Source: Dipteris shenzhenensis
Taxonomy: Eukaryota > Polypodiophyta > Polypodiopsida > Gleicheniales
Assembly (NCBI GenBank): GCA_047967505.1
Contig: CM106541.1
Direction: 5' to 3' (one strand)
Length of the DNA: 64,000 nucleotides
Shown here: positions 53,801 to 55,998 of the stretch, in pieces
Numbering within the stretch: the stretch's first letter is position 1
How the letters are laid out: each line of letters opens with the position of its first letter
The notes under the pieces: generated by a model
Database searches by the model: none
What the model was told of the DNA's origin: nothing
Seen by the model: only the letters and a program-made list of their open reading frames with translations
Program-made: the position numbers and the translations under genes

Positions 53801-55998
53801 CCGTTCCATCTCCCTAGCCACCTTGGCTCTAGTATCTGCTGAGTCATCTAAACCACCCCAAATAAAATTCATTATTTATCGGTCTTTTGAGGTGAGTGAT
53901 GTAATCCTAGAGTCGCACCAACAAGAACAAACAAACCAAGCTGTGGCCAGCAATACTTGGGTGACTACCACTGCCCCGGAGGTGAGGTCAAGTTTGGCTG
54001 AGATCCAAAAAGAAGCTTCCTCCTAACATTCTCCCAACACTGGAGCAAATTACTGCAATCGAGAGATACCCACAACGACCTGGCAGCCCAAGTACCTGAT
54101 AGGAACACCCCTCTGGATCTCAGTAAAACCAAAATCAGTGCCCCAGCCTGGAGTGTCCTCATCACTTATCCAAAAACCAGGTTTACCTCTGGACTATAAT
54201 CTATTGATATGACATAATACACAAATAACTTTTTCTTCGCAAAAAAGGAAGGGGGGTGCATGATTTTGGTCATGATTGAAGGGGGAGGAAGGGGGAGGTG
54301 CTGCTAAAGAAAGGGGCTTCCACCACAGCCGAGGAAGAAGGTGCAGGTAAAAATTGGGCTTTTTGGCTGCTGCTAAAGGTGGAAATATTTTAAAAATACT
54401 AAATGATTACCTCTACTTCTCATAATAATCAGCTCACAAGGGATGCAAAGGAACACCTTTGGGAGGGCGGTGCTCTGCCTAGCATGCAAAATCAAACTTG
54501 TAGGGGGCCTAGGATGGAGCAAGCTGGGGGAGGGGAGGAGAAGGTGAACACGAAGGAGGCTGGGAAGGGGCTGAAGTCTAGTGAGCAGAATGGCAAGGAG
54601 AAAAGAAGGAAGGTATGGAGCGATTCTTTCCTACTTTCCATACTCCTTACATCAGGGGCAGGTGAAGAAGAGAAGGGGCTATCTGTCAAACCTGAACAAG
54701 GTGTGATAAGGAAGGGCAACCTTGGAGAAACGTAAGCCTACTGCAGTCTTCATTGGGTGTCCCATTCAATACCGTGTTTTCAATTTGATGTCCTATTCTA
54801 TACTATGTTCGTCAATGCTACTACAGCCTTCATTTGGTGTTCTATCCAACAATATGTTCTTGTAGTTCACTTGGAGCAATTTTGCTCCCTCCTCTCGTCC
54901 TCTGATCTCCTTCCGCCTCTATATTGACATCGATTCTCCCAATCCCTCCAGTGTGCACTGTTGAACCAAAAACTTTGATATGTTGTATATTTAGGGCTTA
55001 TATACAATCCATTCTTCCTTTGTATGAATCCCATAAAGCATAAGTGGGGATATGTTGATCATACAAACCATAAAGCATACTGCTTCTACCAAGATCCAAC
55101 TAGCTTGCCTTATTCTCCATCATACTCATCGAACACTCAACTCTAGTGTGGTTCTTGTACTCATCCATGTTGTTCTCTTGTTGAGTTTTAGGCAAGGAAG
55201 ACTATCTATAGATTCCCCAGTGCTTGCAAAACTCAAGGAATGCCTTTTAGGTGTATTCATGCTTATATTGAAAGCGTTTGATTGAACAATTTGGTTGAGA
55301 ATTCACGATGGTCTTGAATGCTTGGAACTTTTCCAATAATTTATACCCCTTCTTTATATTTCTTTTTAAGAGGATCACACTTTTCAGTATTTGCCCTATC
55401 CACTTCCGTTAGAGCTCTAAAAAATTTGCCAATACTTGAGCCTTTTATTCCTCGTTCCTTAGAGACAGATTCTCGTGCACAAGTTTTCCCACCTCTCTTA
55501 GAGAAGAAATCACACTCATCCATATAGAGGAGGAAACAACTCTTTAGCACTACCTCATGTTTTTACCATGATGATGACCTGTATCATATGGGACAGCCTC
55601 CATTATCAAAAAGGGACTAAATTACCAAACAATGAAAATCATAAGACTAATTCATCATGTGTATACTTTGAAAACATCTTGTGAAAATGCCTTTGATTGC
55701 AGGACGATAGTTTCATTCATCCAGTCCCAAACTGTCAACCAATAATCGGGATGACCACCAACCTGTAGATACACCAACAAAAAGAAATGACTACCCCTTA
55801 ATATAAGCTAGCAATGTAAGCACTGAAGAACAAACACATACTGCGTTCAAGTAGCTTATTTTTCTAAAGGGAACACTTACTACATGATATGTACATTCTC
55901 AGCCAAATGTTCCGCATTGTCCTTACCGTAGCAAGTTGGGTTCCATCGTGACTGAAAGCCGCAGCTGTGTAAAGCCTTTCTGCCCCTGATTTTAGTAC
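392..55998 (-). CDS. CFAP44: CFAP44 (WDR52) flagellar WD40 protein, seven internal exons (partial gene)
   Basis: This is the only host gene I can support. The seven exons, read from high to low coordinates, give 24+32+34+24+62+43+47 = 266 codons with every junction in phase 0 and every border GT/AG. The joined product follows the CFAP44 WD40 region in order: a GG-PDY-TVWDW blade, a GHIRFW blade, a tether-like DISAYMELADGK segment, an SGTE-WDGGLIK blade, an ADGCVRFW blade, an acidic linker, and a DENGALWKV plus FLATSGSDCS blade. In animals and algae, CFAP44 with CFAP43 forms the tether/tether-head complex holding inner-arm dynein I1/f heads to the axoneme, so here it should act in sperm flagella. 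The N-terminal start lies beyond 56 kb and the C-terminal half beyond position 1. The family assignment is from recalled family features and is strong. The role in this organism is inferred. Confidence 0.9.
791..1255 (-). mobile_element. LINE-A-like 3' fragment
   Basis: The segment with GGGATCTATGAGACTG, ATACAATGAGCT and a nearby GGAGC-TCTAA-CG-GCATC series matches, with divergence, the 3' untranslated end of LINE-A at 6190-6290 (and the reverse complement at 60220-60310). No coding sequence is readable. Confidence 0.4.
1270..1395 (-). repeat. LINE-C 3'-end module, second copy
   Basis: A diverged copy of the module at 1-130, same orientation, with GAGCAAGCTCAATGCGGGAG and a GGCGGAGGCTGAAAATGCC segment. 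It directly precedes the foldback element. Confidence 0.45.
1411..1712. mobile_element. Foldback (long inverted repeat) element
   Basis: Two arms of about 107 bp, roughly 1411-1517 and 1604-1712, are reverse complements with only scattered mismatches. The left arm opens ATATGTTCATTTTCAAA and the right arm closes TTTGAAAATGAACATAT. The loop of about 86 bp contains a second small palindrome (GGCCC...GGGCC). There are no ORFs. This is the form of a foldback or MITE-like element; it could also form a hairpin RNA if the intron is transcribed. Confidence 0.7.
1871..2110. repeat. Tandem duplication, 2 x 120 bp, pyrimidine-rich
   Basis: Positions 1871-1990 are repeated at 1991-2110 with almost no difference; each unit starts CCTTCTCCATGCCACC and ends in a run of C. 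It sits in a CT-rich tract (about 1720-2195). The long open frames across it are low-complexity and not genes. Confidence 0.85.
2262..4320 (-). pseudogene. Ty1/copia gag-protease-integrase 5' fragment
   Basis: Read on the minus strand, a broken frame gives the copia order. At about 3960-3770 is a gag N-terminus (NENFGTMTEAYKLDGPN, then LWDIVNGDE). At 3740-3400 is the retrotransposon gag/UBN2 helical region (HNKLNDLSM, IWDELAAIGENI). At 3180-3139 is an intact CX2CX4HX4C zinc knuckle (CNYCKKPGHYIAEC). At about 2930-2890 is an aspartic protease site (WYLDSGASKHM), and at about 2510-2270 a GAG-pre-integrase/integrase start (HARFYHP, CESCALSK, LQIVHSDVC). Many stops and frameshifts interrupt it. 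Integrase core, RT and RNase H are missing, so it is 3'-truncated and dead. Confidence 0.8.
3926..4317. repeat. Tandem duplication, 2 x 196 bp
   Basis: The segment beginning CATGGTGCCAAAATTCTCATT at 3926 recurs at 4122 with about 10 percent differences. It covers the start of the copia gag frame and its leader. Confidence 0.8.
4449..4870. repeat. Tandem duplication, 2 x ~236 bp
   Basis: CAATAGCAAAATCTTGCTCA at 4449 recurs in slightly changed form at 4685, and similarity continues through TGTCCCAAATGCACTGACACC. It lies upstream (5') of the copia gag fragment, probably in its leader or LTR. I found no clear LTR ends or primer-binding site. Confidence 0.75.
4880..6050 (-). mobile_element. LINE-B 5' fragment with polypurine (sense polypyrimidine) leader
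   Basis: On the minus strand a CT-rich leader (about 6010-5540) runs into a broken ORF1 at 5531-4900. Readable pieces include MENDKQGFLLFVRFLGLP and LKAGYLHLGDKKIFFESF. These align with LINE-B ORF1 at 20104-19799 (QAGFLFLGYRRIFLFPF, EEDKQG, RFPGLP). The domain resembles DUF4283, the RNA-binding part of plant LINE ORF1. The fragment stops before the zinc knuckle, so it is 3'-truncated, which is unusual for a LINE and suggests later deletion. Confidence 0.65.
6165..7110 (-). pseudogene. LINE-A 3' fragment: C-terminal ORF2 and 3' UTR
   Basis: The minus-strand frame from 7084 reads MDRLPPFQYSMDAPFSSLL, FYRDHFLHIAAEGFIDPPGY, SLRISLGQFRVSSHRLRIES and then frameshifts into a zinc-finger-like C-terminus (EEHFIFRCPVYYAIRGHF). 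The same order appears at 45255-45610 and 59320-59760 on the plus strand. It ends in a 3' UTR and an A/G-rich strand at 6170-6190, i.e. a TTTAATAAACTTTC(TTTC) tail in the sense direction. Confidence 0.75.
7111..7604. other. Unassigned intronic stretch
   Basis: Weak plus-strand similarity to a protein is suggested by DSDRALLLDLNAVLCID followed by a stop, but I cannot assign a family. No intact ORF, tRNA or repeat was found. Confidence 0.3.
7605..8033 (-). mobile_element. LINE-C 3' fragment (minus strand)
   Basis: Starts at low coordinate with the LINE-C terminal module (TTGAAAAGACTTCTATCAAG, then CCACCTCATCCC). It continues into a short broken frame (LRKFSKALFQQKPPNY). It abuts a plus-strand LINE-C fragment, so the two are in inverted, tail-outward arrangement. 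Confidence 0.5.
8034..9656 (+). pseudogene. LINE-C ORF2 3' part (plus strand)
   Basis: A broken plus-strand frame includes QYMQWSTWERENPLPGSW, KDFKNLPDDQKLQFVSHLKG and WGFYEVKYPTF. The reverse complement of the same series is at 38514-38070 (WKDLKNLLNDDMFQLVNHL, AWDFYEVRYPT). Part of the C-terminal half of a LINE ORF2 with many stops. It ends at a TTCATACTTAATAGAAG terminus near 9570. Confidence 0.55.
9346..9967. repeat. Tandem duplication, 2 x 311 bp, of the LINE-C 3' end
   Basis: GATGGCTATTTGGGTGACC at 9346 recurs as GATGGCCATTTGGGTGACC at 9657, and both copies run through the same 3' terminus and a following GAGAGAGTCTATACAC segment. Confidence 0.8.
9968..11460. other. Degenerate intronic stretch with one ORF-like relic
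   Basis: Mostly nothing assignable. On the minus strand, 10579-10262 reads IARCVEVCKYVGYEVIFEAN, a stop, then GGILRSLDGVHEVDAEKL and ALSSIGELHSNLPS. It looks protein-like, but I do not recognise the family. A 2 x 31-bp tandem duplication lies at 10286-10347. Region 10780-11460 may be the 3' internal part of a copia-type element leading to the LTR-like sequence that follows. Confidence 0.35.
11470..11995 (+). repeat. Possible Ty1/copia LTR
   Basis: A purine run (CATGGGGGGG) ends just before TGTTGGAATATGAAGCC at 11470. This is the polypurine-tract then TG-start arrangement common in plant copia LTRs. The following half kilobase is AT-rich and non-coding. The right end and primer-binding site are not clear, so the end coordinate is approximate. 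Confidence 0.45.
11996..12459. other. Unassigned intronic stretch
   Basis: A pyrimidine-rich part at 12260-12480 yields overlapping plus-strand frames of low-complexity composition. No family is recognised and no RNA gene is seen. Confidence 0.3.
12460..14660 (-). pseudogene. Degenerate L1-like LINE ORF2 (RT and C-terminal part)
   Basis: The minus strand carries an RT palm block at 14471-14268 with VRQGFPLAPFLFLFMVEAMG, the xRQGxPLxPxLF signature of LINE RTs. It is followed downstream by a C-terminal region at 13876-12870 (WHGKHCLLQSRGGFGIIDLE, then LLRRGLLRNTPWTYGQW), which is duplicated. The catalytic YADD box is not readable. A final segment at 12782-12460 (PLWIPFFKEDLGFIRNRFY) resembles LINE ORF2 tails. 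It probably belongs with the LINE-B-like stretch 5' of it, but continuity is not proven. Confidence 0.6.
13077..14055. repeat. Tandem duplication, 2 x 491 bp
   Basis: CAATCTGTAAGATTCCTGCC at 13077 recurs at 13568. The two copies differ at only a few percent of positions (for example CTGGTGTGTGGCC against CTTGGTGTATGGCC). The 491-bp period is not a multiple of three, so the duplication breaks the ORF2 frame. Confidence 0.9.
14912..15445. repeat. Tandem duplication, 2 x 270 bp
   Basis: GAGACTTCTATGATTTTGATG at 14912 recurs at 15182. The copies are nearly identical, and a small 20-bp duplication of GGTCTCTCTGAAGAGA sits at the boundary. Confidence 0.9.
16981..17625. repeat. Tandem duplication, 2 x ~315 bp
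   Basis: GCTAAGCTCGTCTCAAGCC at 16981 recurs at 17296. Within the second copy CGACCGACCACTGTCCTATC is itself repeated once, giving a nested duplication near 17357-17395. Confidence 0.88.
18083..18590 (-). pseudogene. LINE-B apurinic endonuclease domain fragment
   Basis: The minus-strand frame gives FGHWTWYRHPLQWVLLLID, FLNLYALNNRGDRVHFWKEL, IIGGDFNMVEAPSDKQEG, SLLFSWLNHRMQMPIHARID. This is the middle and end of an APE-type LINE endonuclease: NxYA and GGDFN are the canonical motifs, and the SRIDR-like motif is changed to ARIDR. The N-terminal catalytic Asn/Glu blocks are not readable upstream. A related copy is at 60890-61160 on the plus strand. Confidence 0.75.
18741..19325 (-). pseudogene. 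LINE-B ORF1 C-terminal linker with internal duplication
   Basis: An open minus-strand frame of 194 codons. It carries two near-identical 86-residue units, each with VDRGKGVLHSLP, GILRTPSPGLAQRNSFFAL, EDLSDLP-DDFVPSTFGEP and SPVDFPPLGPRVYGRR. It is Ser/Pro-rich, as LINE ORF1 tails often are. The related plus-strand element at 63800-64000 shows the same unit once. Confidence 0.7.
18808..19323. repeat. Tandem duplication, 2 x 258 bp (in frame)
   Basis: GCTGACCTCCTGCCATACAC at 18808 recurs at 19066. The period is exactly 86 codons, so the reading frame stays open across both copies. The copies differ at only a few positions. Confidence 0.92.
19640..20450 (-). pseudogene. LINE-B ORF1: DUF4283-like domain and decayed zinc knuckle
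   Basis: On the minus strand, the start near 20440 (VSWASGKR-like context, then FESSFPTSIDEWAPIQS) runs through frameshifts into LQAGFLFLGYRRIFLFPFQL, EEDKQGVSIFIRFPGLP and VRVIVQDPNISDDHIML. The zinc knuckle near 19735-19690 is dead: its second Cys is Tyr (CRIYKSLG) and a one-base deletion removes the His frame. The intact form is seen at 63389-63430. The product family is an RNA-binding, Gag-like protein of plant LINEs. Confidence 0.75.
20450..20990 (-). repeat. Polypyrimidine leader of LINE-B (purine-rich on plus strand)
   Basis: About 540 bp of almost pure G/A on the plus strand, with GCAGCAG and GGGAG motifs. On the element's sense strand this is CT-rich and lies immediately 5' of ORF1. 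The long frames across it translate to Pro/Ser/Leu low complexity and are not genes. Confidence 0.75.
20995..21609 (-). pseudogene. LINE-E ORF1 fragment with zinc knuckle
   Basis: The minus-strand frame reads RDVRLCILWDMRQPVPS, then an intact knuckle CYWCRQVGHFARAC (CX2CX4HX4C). A Ser/Pro region with stops follows, then IPMLQ and KNHKGKKQVVFIDGAVSS. It is homologous in layout to LINE-D ORF1 (RFCILWDTDRPTP, CFSCRKFGHLASEC) but clearly different in sequence. It is cut at its 5' side by the LINE-D1 poly(A) end and at its 3' side by the LINE-B leader. Confidence 0.7.
21724..25575 (-). pseudogene. LINE-D1 ORF2: APE endonuclease, reverse transcriptase, zf-RVT
   Basis: Minus strand. The endonuclease at about 25520-24800 contains SYNIQGLCNQNKW, CLQEHNQHSF, LCGDFNNSPHW, YWARFDRCY and a DHTPLW end. 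The RT at 24338-23261 contains KSPGWDGLTVEFF, YGFVPRQHI, QVDVAKAFDTV, VRQGCPLSALLYA and an intact YADD (AYADDSFF). A C-terminal zf-RVT domain at 22150-22010 has FLWRCIVGILP and CPRCHHTPESIPHLLWFC. In-frame stops occur after the endonuclease, within the RT start and around 23250, so the copy cannot make full-length ORF2 protein. Similar length and domain order to plant L1 ORF2. Confidence 0.85.
25575..26791 (-). pseudogene. LINE-D1 ORF1 (DUF4283 plus zinc knuckle), frameshifted
   Basis: Starts at an ATG at 26791 (MAETSKYYVKRALSPEPKR). The N-terminal part is open to about 26500. There a 20-bp tandem duplication (26498-26537) shifts the frame, and reading resumes as QWVNSLLGGCYVEGVYFASR. The DUF4283-like domain continues (GFYEVHLLDA, GRQMVHIMPW, FPDYMRTELLGLA) to a knuckle CFSCRKFGHLASEC, then a basic, Ser/Pro-rich tail. 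The stop TGA overlaps the ORF2 ATG by one base (TGATG at 25577-25573), which suggests termination-reinitiation. Function: RNA-binding chaperone of the LINE RNP. Confidence 0.85.
26498..26537. repeat. 20-bp tandem duplication that breaks LINE-D1 ORF1
   Basis: CCGAGGGTATTTTGCTTGGG is followed directly by the same 20-mer with one base changed. Removing one copy restores alignment with LINE-D2 ORF1 (FPGKLPSANDVAQWV), which shows the duplication is derived. Confidence 0.9.
26830..27215 (-). promoter_or_regulatory. LINE-D1 5' region with TGTACGG/CCGTACA motif array
   Basis: On the plus strand about ten copies of a unit close to CTGACAGGCTGTACGGA, plus isolated GTACGG and CGTACG sites, are spread over 380 bp just 5' of ORF1. 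The GTAC core with flanking CG resembles sites of plant SBP-box factors (core CGTAC, established). A promoter role is inference. Confidence 0.6.
27321..31150 (-). pseudogene. LINE-D2 ORF2: endonuclease, reverse transcriptase, zf-RVT
   Basis: Endonuclease 31125-30200 (TFNVQGLCNVNKW, SLQEHNQHFL, FLCGDFNNLPA, YWARLDRWYLL, SDHFPV), with one TAG near 30866. RT 30038-28950 with SSPGWDGLTVEFFRAF, WRPISLMLVIYKLIAQ, QVDIAKAFDTVHW, VRQGCPLSSLLYA and intact AYADDSYF. A deletion of about 13 bp near 28690, relative to D1, shifts the frame within the post-RT region. The zf-RVT domain at 27760-27630 has FFWRCIVGAFSVG and CPRCSHHRETVPHLLWSC. All catalytic boxes I can see are present, but the frame is interrupted at least five times. 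Confidence 0.85.
31174..32377 (-). pseudogene. LINE-D2 ORF1 (DUF4283 plus zinc knuckle), one stop and one frameshift
   Basis: Starts at the ATG at 32377 (MEDHIKSYSRKDLSRDSKR) and reads openly through FFPGKLPSANDVAQWVQALL, GFYEVHFLDASY, GRQMVHVMPW and FPDYMRVELPSLA to a single TGA near 31785. After it, LKWGVFAGACFTCHKFGHLA completes the knuckle (CX2CX4HX4C). A frameshift near 31340 precedes the last part (LWVDVLKKGIPVCDNDED) and the stop at 31174. It is the better-preserved of the two ORF1 copies and is useful as the family reference. Confidence 0.85.
32400..32815 (-). promoter_or_regulatory. LINE-D2 5' region with TGTACGG motif array
   Basis: About 410 bp upstream of ORF1 carry more than ten GTACGG/CGTAC sites, in arrangements different from LINE-D1. 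Both elements share a short conserved block, CGTACGAC-x-CCGTACAG-x-TGTACGGACGG, close to the 5' terminus (27171-27202 and 32757-32787). Confidence 0.6.
32890..33357. other. CFAP44 intron, no feature recognised
   Basis: Ordinary AT-rich intron next to exon f. No ORF or repeat that I can assign. Likely original intron sequence that flanked the LINE insertions. Confidence 0.5.
33358..33486 (-). CDS. CFAP44: CFAP44 exon f (43 codons)
   Basis: One hundred and twenty-nine bases. It encodes WLDAADDGDEKTVCEVNPL, then RELQVNERCSIKGIIVG and DDHWLIQ. The acidic stretch followed by a PL-REL motif matches the CFAP44 linker after the F-W-D/S-xE blade. Acceptor AG, donor GTTTGA (weak consensus). The following intron is 32.8 kb. 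Confidence 0.85.
33487..34181. other. CFAP44 intron e-f (695 bp)
   Basis: AT-rich intron with no recognisable element. It is one of the few introns here free of retroelements. Confidence 0.6.
34182..34367 (-). CDS. CFAP44: CFAP44 exon e (62 codons)
   Basis: The longest exon here, 186 bases, with a TACAG acceptor and a GTAAAT donor. It encodes VLSGTEAGTIIVWDGGLIKC, then PCHDGMIEVLQL, then SAGADGCVRFWSLE. These are two WD40 blade cores with intact W-D and F-W pairs. The SGTE-WDGGLIK motif is what first identified the gene. Confidence 0.93.
34523..34594 (-). CDS. CFAP44: CFAP44 exon d (24 codons)
   Basis: Seventy-two bases with a TTTTCAG acceptor and a GTGAGT donor. It encodes GLIAKFGQVPLSDISAYMEL, then ADGK, which aligns with the inter-blade segment that follows GLKL in CFAP44. 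A 155-bp intron separates it from the next exon. Confidence 0.88.
34625..34856. repeat. Tandem duplication, 2 x 116 bp, in CFAP44 intron
   Basis: AGGCCAAGTCAAATGCTCTTT at 34625 recurs as AGGCCAGGTCAAACGCTCTTT at 34741, and both copies end with TCTAATCTAACCCCCCTAT. The sequence resembles no transposon in the window, so the duplication affects host intron too. Confidence 0.88.
35010..35860 (-). pseudogene. LINE-C 3' fragment
   Basis: The terminal module (AACTTCTATTAAGTATGAAC onward) is at low coordinate. A minus-strand open frame of 168 codons at 35856-35350 includes FHISSKGW- and RVFRFLLICKKWKGIARIL. Related frames are at 53372-53112 (VHSGGRLSRSMDDI against VQSGGRLSRSTHDI). C-terminal ORF2 region of a LINE. 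A short AACCCTGACTG triplication occurs at 35826-35856. Confidence 0.55.
35861..37006. other. CFAP44 intron c-d, remaining part
   Basis: 35861-36180 still carries weak LINE-C similarity (reverse-complement of LLGFLIICNG-like text). From about 36200 to exon c I see AT-rich sequence with no assignable element. Confidence 0.4.
37007..37108 (-). CDS. CFAP44: CFAP44 exon c (34 codons)
   Basis: One hundred and two bases with a TTGCAG acceptor and a GTAAGG donor. It encodes VSFSEHFSGKLITAG, then GHIRFWNMADTFTGLKLE, a diagnostic CFAP44 stretch ending a WD40 blade. Confidence 0.9.
37175..38960 (-). pseudogene. LINE-C fragment (3' half)
   Basis: The longest LINE-C piece besides 51885-54060. It starts with the terminal module at 37175 and contains broken minus-strand frames such as WKDLKNLLNDDMFQLVNHL, GSERRIEQIDAALGPLNRVV and, near 38780, a segment like that at 53830 (the plus-strand words CACCAACAAAAGCAAACAAACC against CACCAACAAGAACAAACAAACC). 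No RT box is visible. Confidence 0.5.
38961..39640. other. Unassigned, possibly a retroelement LTR remnant
   Basis: Contains AGAGAGGCTTGAGCTACGAG, GGGATTCTTGATGACTGG and TCTCTGTACCATCTGAGTGG, which has the feel of the R/U5 part of a plant LTR. I cannot define ends or a primer-binding site. It lies directly 5' of the CT-rich leader of the plus-strand LINE-A. Confidence 0.25.
39641..40440 (+). repeat. Polypyrimidine leader 5' of LINE-A
   Basis: About 800 bp of C/T-rich DNA on the plus strand with recurrent GCTCCTCC-, CTGCAGCTCC- and TCGTCTCCCCTCC- phrases, some repeated (40135-40190 against 40240-40270). It ends in a run of 15 or more G at about 40407 just before ORF1. Same placement as the LINE-B leaders. 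Confidence 0.6.
40570..41860 (+). pseudogene. LINE-A ORF1, coiled-coil L1-ORF1-like
   Basis: Plus-strand frame with four or more stops. N-terminal Ser/Thr/Gln/Pro-rich part (40600-41060), then NGRADPLEAWENLLMEVHSI. A coiled coil of EQ-rich heptads follows (EQTRFTQEQVRLIQEQSQ, LRQKISQLRQEVTTIR), then an RNA-binding part (ALNIRVCGIPR, IIRFHDARARLSALRCRS). The end is a conserved LTPLQVEERCFLLQQRDQAR, KEKNWTVVRDGRLL motif. This order (disordered, coiled coil, RRM-like, C-terminal domain) is that of L1-type ORF1 and differs from the zinc-knuckle ORF1 of LINE-B, D and E. Confidence 0.7.
42509..42876. repeat. Tandem duplication, 2 x 184 bp
   Basis: GGCAGGATGCATGATCTCAT at 42509 recurs at 42693. The 184-bp period shifts the ORF2 endonuclease frame by one. 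The copies have diverged by roughly one base in ten. Confidence 0.9.
43716..44393. repeat. Tandem duplication, 2 x 339 bp (in frame)
   Basis: ATTGGACATGTCGTGTCCAAG at 43716 recurs at 44055. The units cover the RT finger/palm segment with the FCKAFDMV box and differ at only a few sites (for example GCATGG against GCACCG near the middle). 339 is 113 codons. Confidence 0.93.
45613..45944 (-). mobile_element. LINE-A' 3'-terminal fragment, first nested copy
   Basis: On the minus strand this is a 3' UTR ending TTTAATAAAATTTC followed by (TTTC)n and (TC)n at 45700-45661. Positions 45690-45944 appear identical, as far as I can compare, to 47455-47711. It is cut at 45944 by the next nested copy. Confidence 0.65.
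45945..47395 (-). pseudogene. LINE-A' ORF2 C-terminus and 3' UTR, second nested copy
   Basis: A continuous minus-strand frame of 357 codons (47359-46286): MYLHRVREFGDSAAGRARLP, MDRLPPFRYSIDAP, TYRDHFLRISEDGFVIPPGY, SLRIALGQLRVSSHQLEIE, ICPCCTMGEVESEEHFICRC, PLYYEIRGRFHCLFTDGFG, then a basic tail and FAQICTLIAGGRVDG. It resembles LINE-A's C-terminus (C-CT-MxEVExEEHFIFRCPVYYEIRGRF) but is a distinct subfamily, and this part is fully open, which suggests relative youth. The tail is (CTTT)n(CT)n at 46027-45950. Confidence 0.75.
45950..46027. repeat. (GA)n/(GAAA)n microsatellite = LINE-A' tail
   Basis: GA dinucleotides, a G run, then GAAA tetranucleotides end at GTGTATTATTG. The same order is at 50763-50835, and similar at 45661-45697, 47413-47459 and 6167-6182. 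Each lies at the 3' terminus of a minus-strand LINE-A type copy. Confidence 0.8.
47396..48765 (-). pseudogene. LINE-A' ORF2 C-terminus and 3' UTR, third nested copy
   Basis: Minus-strand frame with LQLHTFRTWVHPTELPTKM, TYRDHFLRISEDGFIISPGY, CPCCTMGEVETEEHFVCRC and LTLAQIFTLMARGMVDG. The tail (CTTT)n(CT)n is at 47459-47413, next to a GATT microsatellite. It carries a 248-bp internal tandem duplication. Its 5' part was split by a CACTA-derived segment; the frame resumes at 50733. Confidence 0.7.
47871..48366. repeat. Tandem duplication, 2 x 248 bp
   Basis: TCTGTGTAAGATCATCCTGC at 47871 recurs at 48119 with only one or two differences (CTCGAGG against CTCAAGG). It repeats the basic C-terminal tail of the LINE-A' ORF2 and shifts its frame. 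Confidence 0.93.
48766..49135 (+). pseudogene. CACTA (En/Spm) TNP2 transposase fragment, plus strand, with intron
   Basis: Plus-strand frame LLVPGKYKAKNMDVYMAPLI, EELQILWRGVQVFDISR, ILMWTMHDYPGYGECAG, then GT...AG intron (about 48974-49072) and, in frame, LVTSGYHACPVCGPALKT. This is the core of the TNP2/transposase_21 domain (DVYLAPLIEEL, WTIxDFPAYG, GYxACPxC). A C-terminal continuation is missing on this strand. Confidence 0.75.
49136..49700 (-). pseudogene. CACTA TNP2 transposase fragments, minus strand, scrambled
   Basis: The minus-strand frame at 49636-49460 reads MKRLSIFHELPYWGQLQINH, then LLDPMHIFKNVGATIW, the TNP2 segment that normally follows GYxACPxC. Further along (49260-49130), DLFTAASTPLFEGCTFSIL matches the segment that normally precedes it. 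So three parts of one transposase occur in the wrong order and on both strands, a rearranged or composite relic. Confidence 0.65.
49701..50455. other. Unassigned sequence, probably CACTA-derived
   Basis: AT-rich and mostly non-coding. The minus frame at 50454-50179 (LDGDRVTYQVYIVQHAKYMH) is unplaced. It contains an interstitial telomere-like run at 50021-50053. Confidence 0.35.
50021..50053 (+). repeat. Short interstitial telomere-like repeat (TTTAGGG type)
   Basis: GGTTAGGGTTTAGAGTTAGG followed by GTTTAGGGTTTAA: four imperfect units of the plant telomere heptamer. Confidence 0.6.
50456..50760 (-). pseudogene. LINE-A' ORF2 fragment, continuation of the third copy
   Basis: Minus-strand frame RPAVMYASPFWAGDLSVAD, WRRVERLQTIMFSRLIRAK, FAEFGATPLALDAAFQSVT, YLHRIRALGDSAAGRA. 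This lies just N-terminal to the part at 48748, consistent with one copy split by the CACTA segment. Related plus-strand text is in LINE-A at 44930-45160. Confidence 0.65.
50761..51768 (-). pseudogene. LINE-A' 3' fragment, fourth nested copy
   Basis: (GA)n then (GAAA)n at 50763-50835 on the plus strand is the 3' tail in reverse. The following 900 bp match 46028-46940 almost base for base, including LTFAQICTLIAGGRVDG and CPCCTMGEVESEEHFICRC. It ends abruptly at 51768 where the outer LINE-A resumes. Confidence 0.7.
51769..51850 (+). pseudogene. LINE-A ORF2 C-terminal remnant, resumption of the outer element
   Basis: Plus strand TEEHFIFKCPVYYEIHGRFYC. It continues the motif broken at 45612 (RHICTLCDMQEV), so about 6.15 kb are inserted inside the outer LINE-A. 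The rest of its 3' end is missing. Confidence 0.7.
51885..54060 (-). pseudogene. LINE-C fragment with internal duplication
   Basis: Terminal module at 51890-52080, then broken minus-strand ORF2 C-terminal frames (VHSGGRLSRSMDDI at 53372; LYRGMPIKYLQWYP). A segment of 324 bp is tandemly duplicated. Many stops. Confidence 0.5.
52401..53040. repeat. Tandem duplication, 2 x ~324 bp
   Basis: ATGTCTCTCATAAAATACC at 52401 recurs at 52725, followed in both by GAGAGAGCCATG and ATCGAGCCCTAGGTCAT. It has diverged by several percent with small indels. Confidence 0.8.
54061..55666. other. CFAP44 intron b-c, upstream part, mostly unassigned
   Basis: A plus-strand frame at 54403-54735 (110 codons, Lys/Glu/Gly-rich) has no recognised family and may be the start of a LINE ORF1. 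The rest is AT-rich with no element that I can name. The sequence next to exon b is probably original intron. Confidence 0.35.
55667..55762 (-). CDS. CFAP44: CFAP44 exon b (32 codons)
   Basis: Ninety-six bases, acceptor AG, donor GTATAC. It encodes VGGHPDYWLTVWDW and then a QSKAFSQDVFK segment, which completes the WD40 blade begun in exon a (W-D dipeptide present). The next exon is 18.6 kb away. Confidence 0.88.
55927..55998 (-). CDS. CFAP44: CFAP44 exon a (24 codons)
   Basis: Seventy-two bases flanked by AG upstream and GTAAGG downstream on the minus strand. The product begins VLKSGAERLY and ends SHDGTQLAT, matching the start of a WD40 blade (the AAFSHDG-LAT type) in CFAP44. It is followed by a 164-bp intron. 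I did not find the preceding exon between here and the window end. Confidence 0.87.

Noticed and set aside
54403-54735. A 110-codon Lys/Glu-rich plus-strand ORF as a host gene
   Set aside because: No family recognised, no splice or start context, and it lies antisense inside a CFAP44 intron amid LINE debris; listed only as unassigned sequence.
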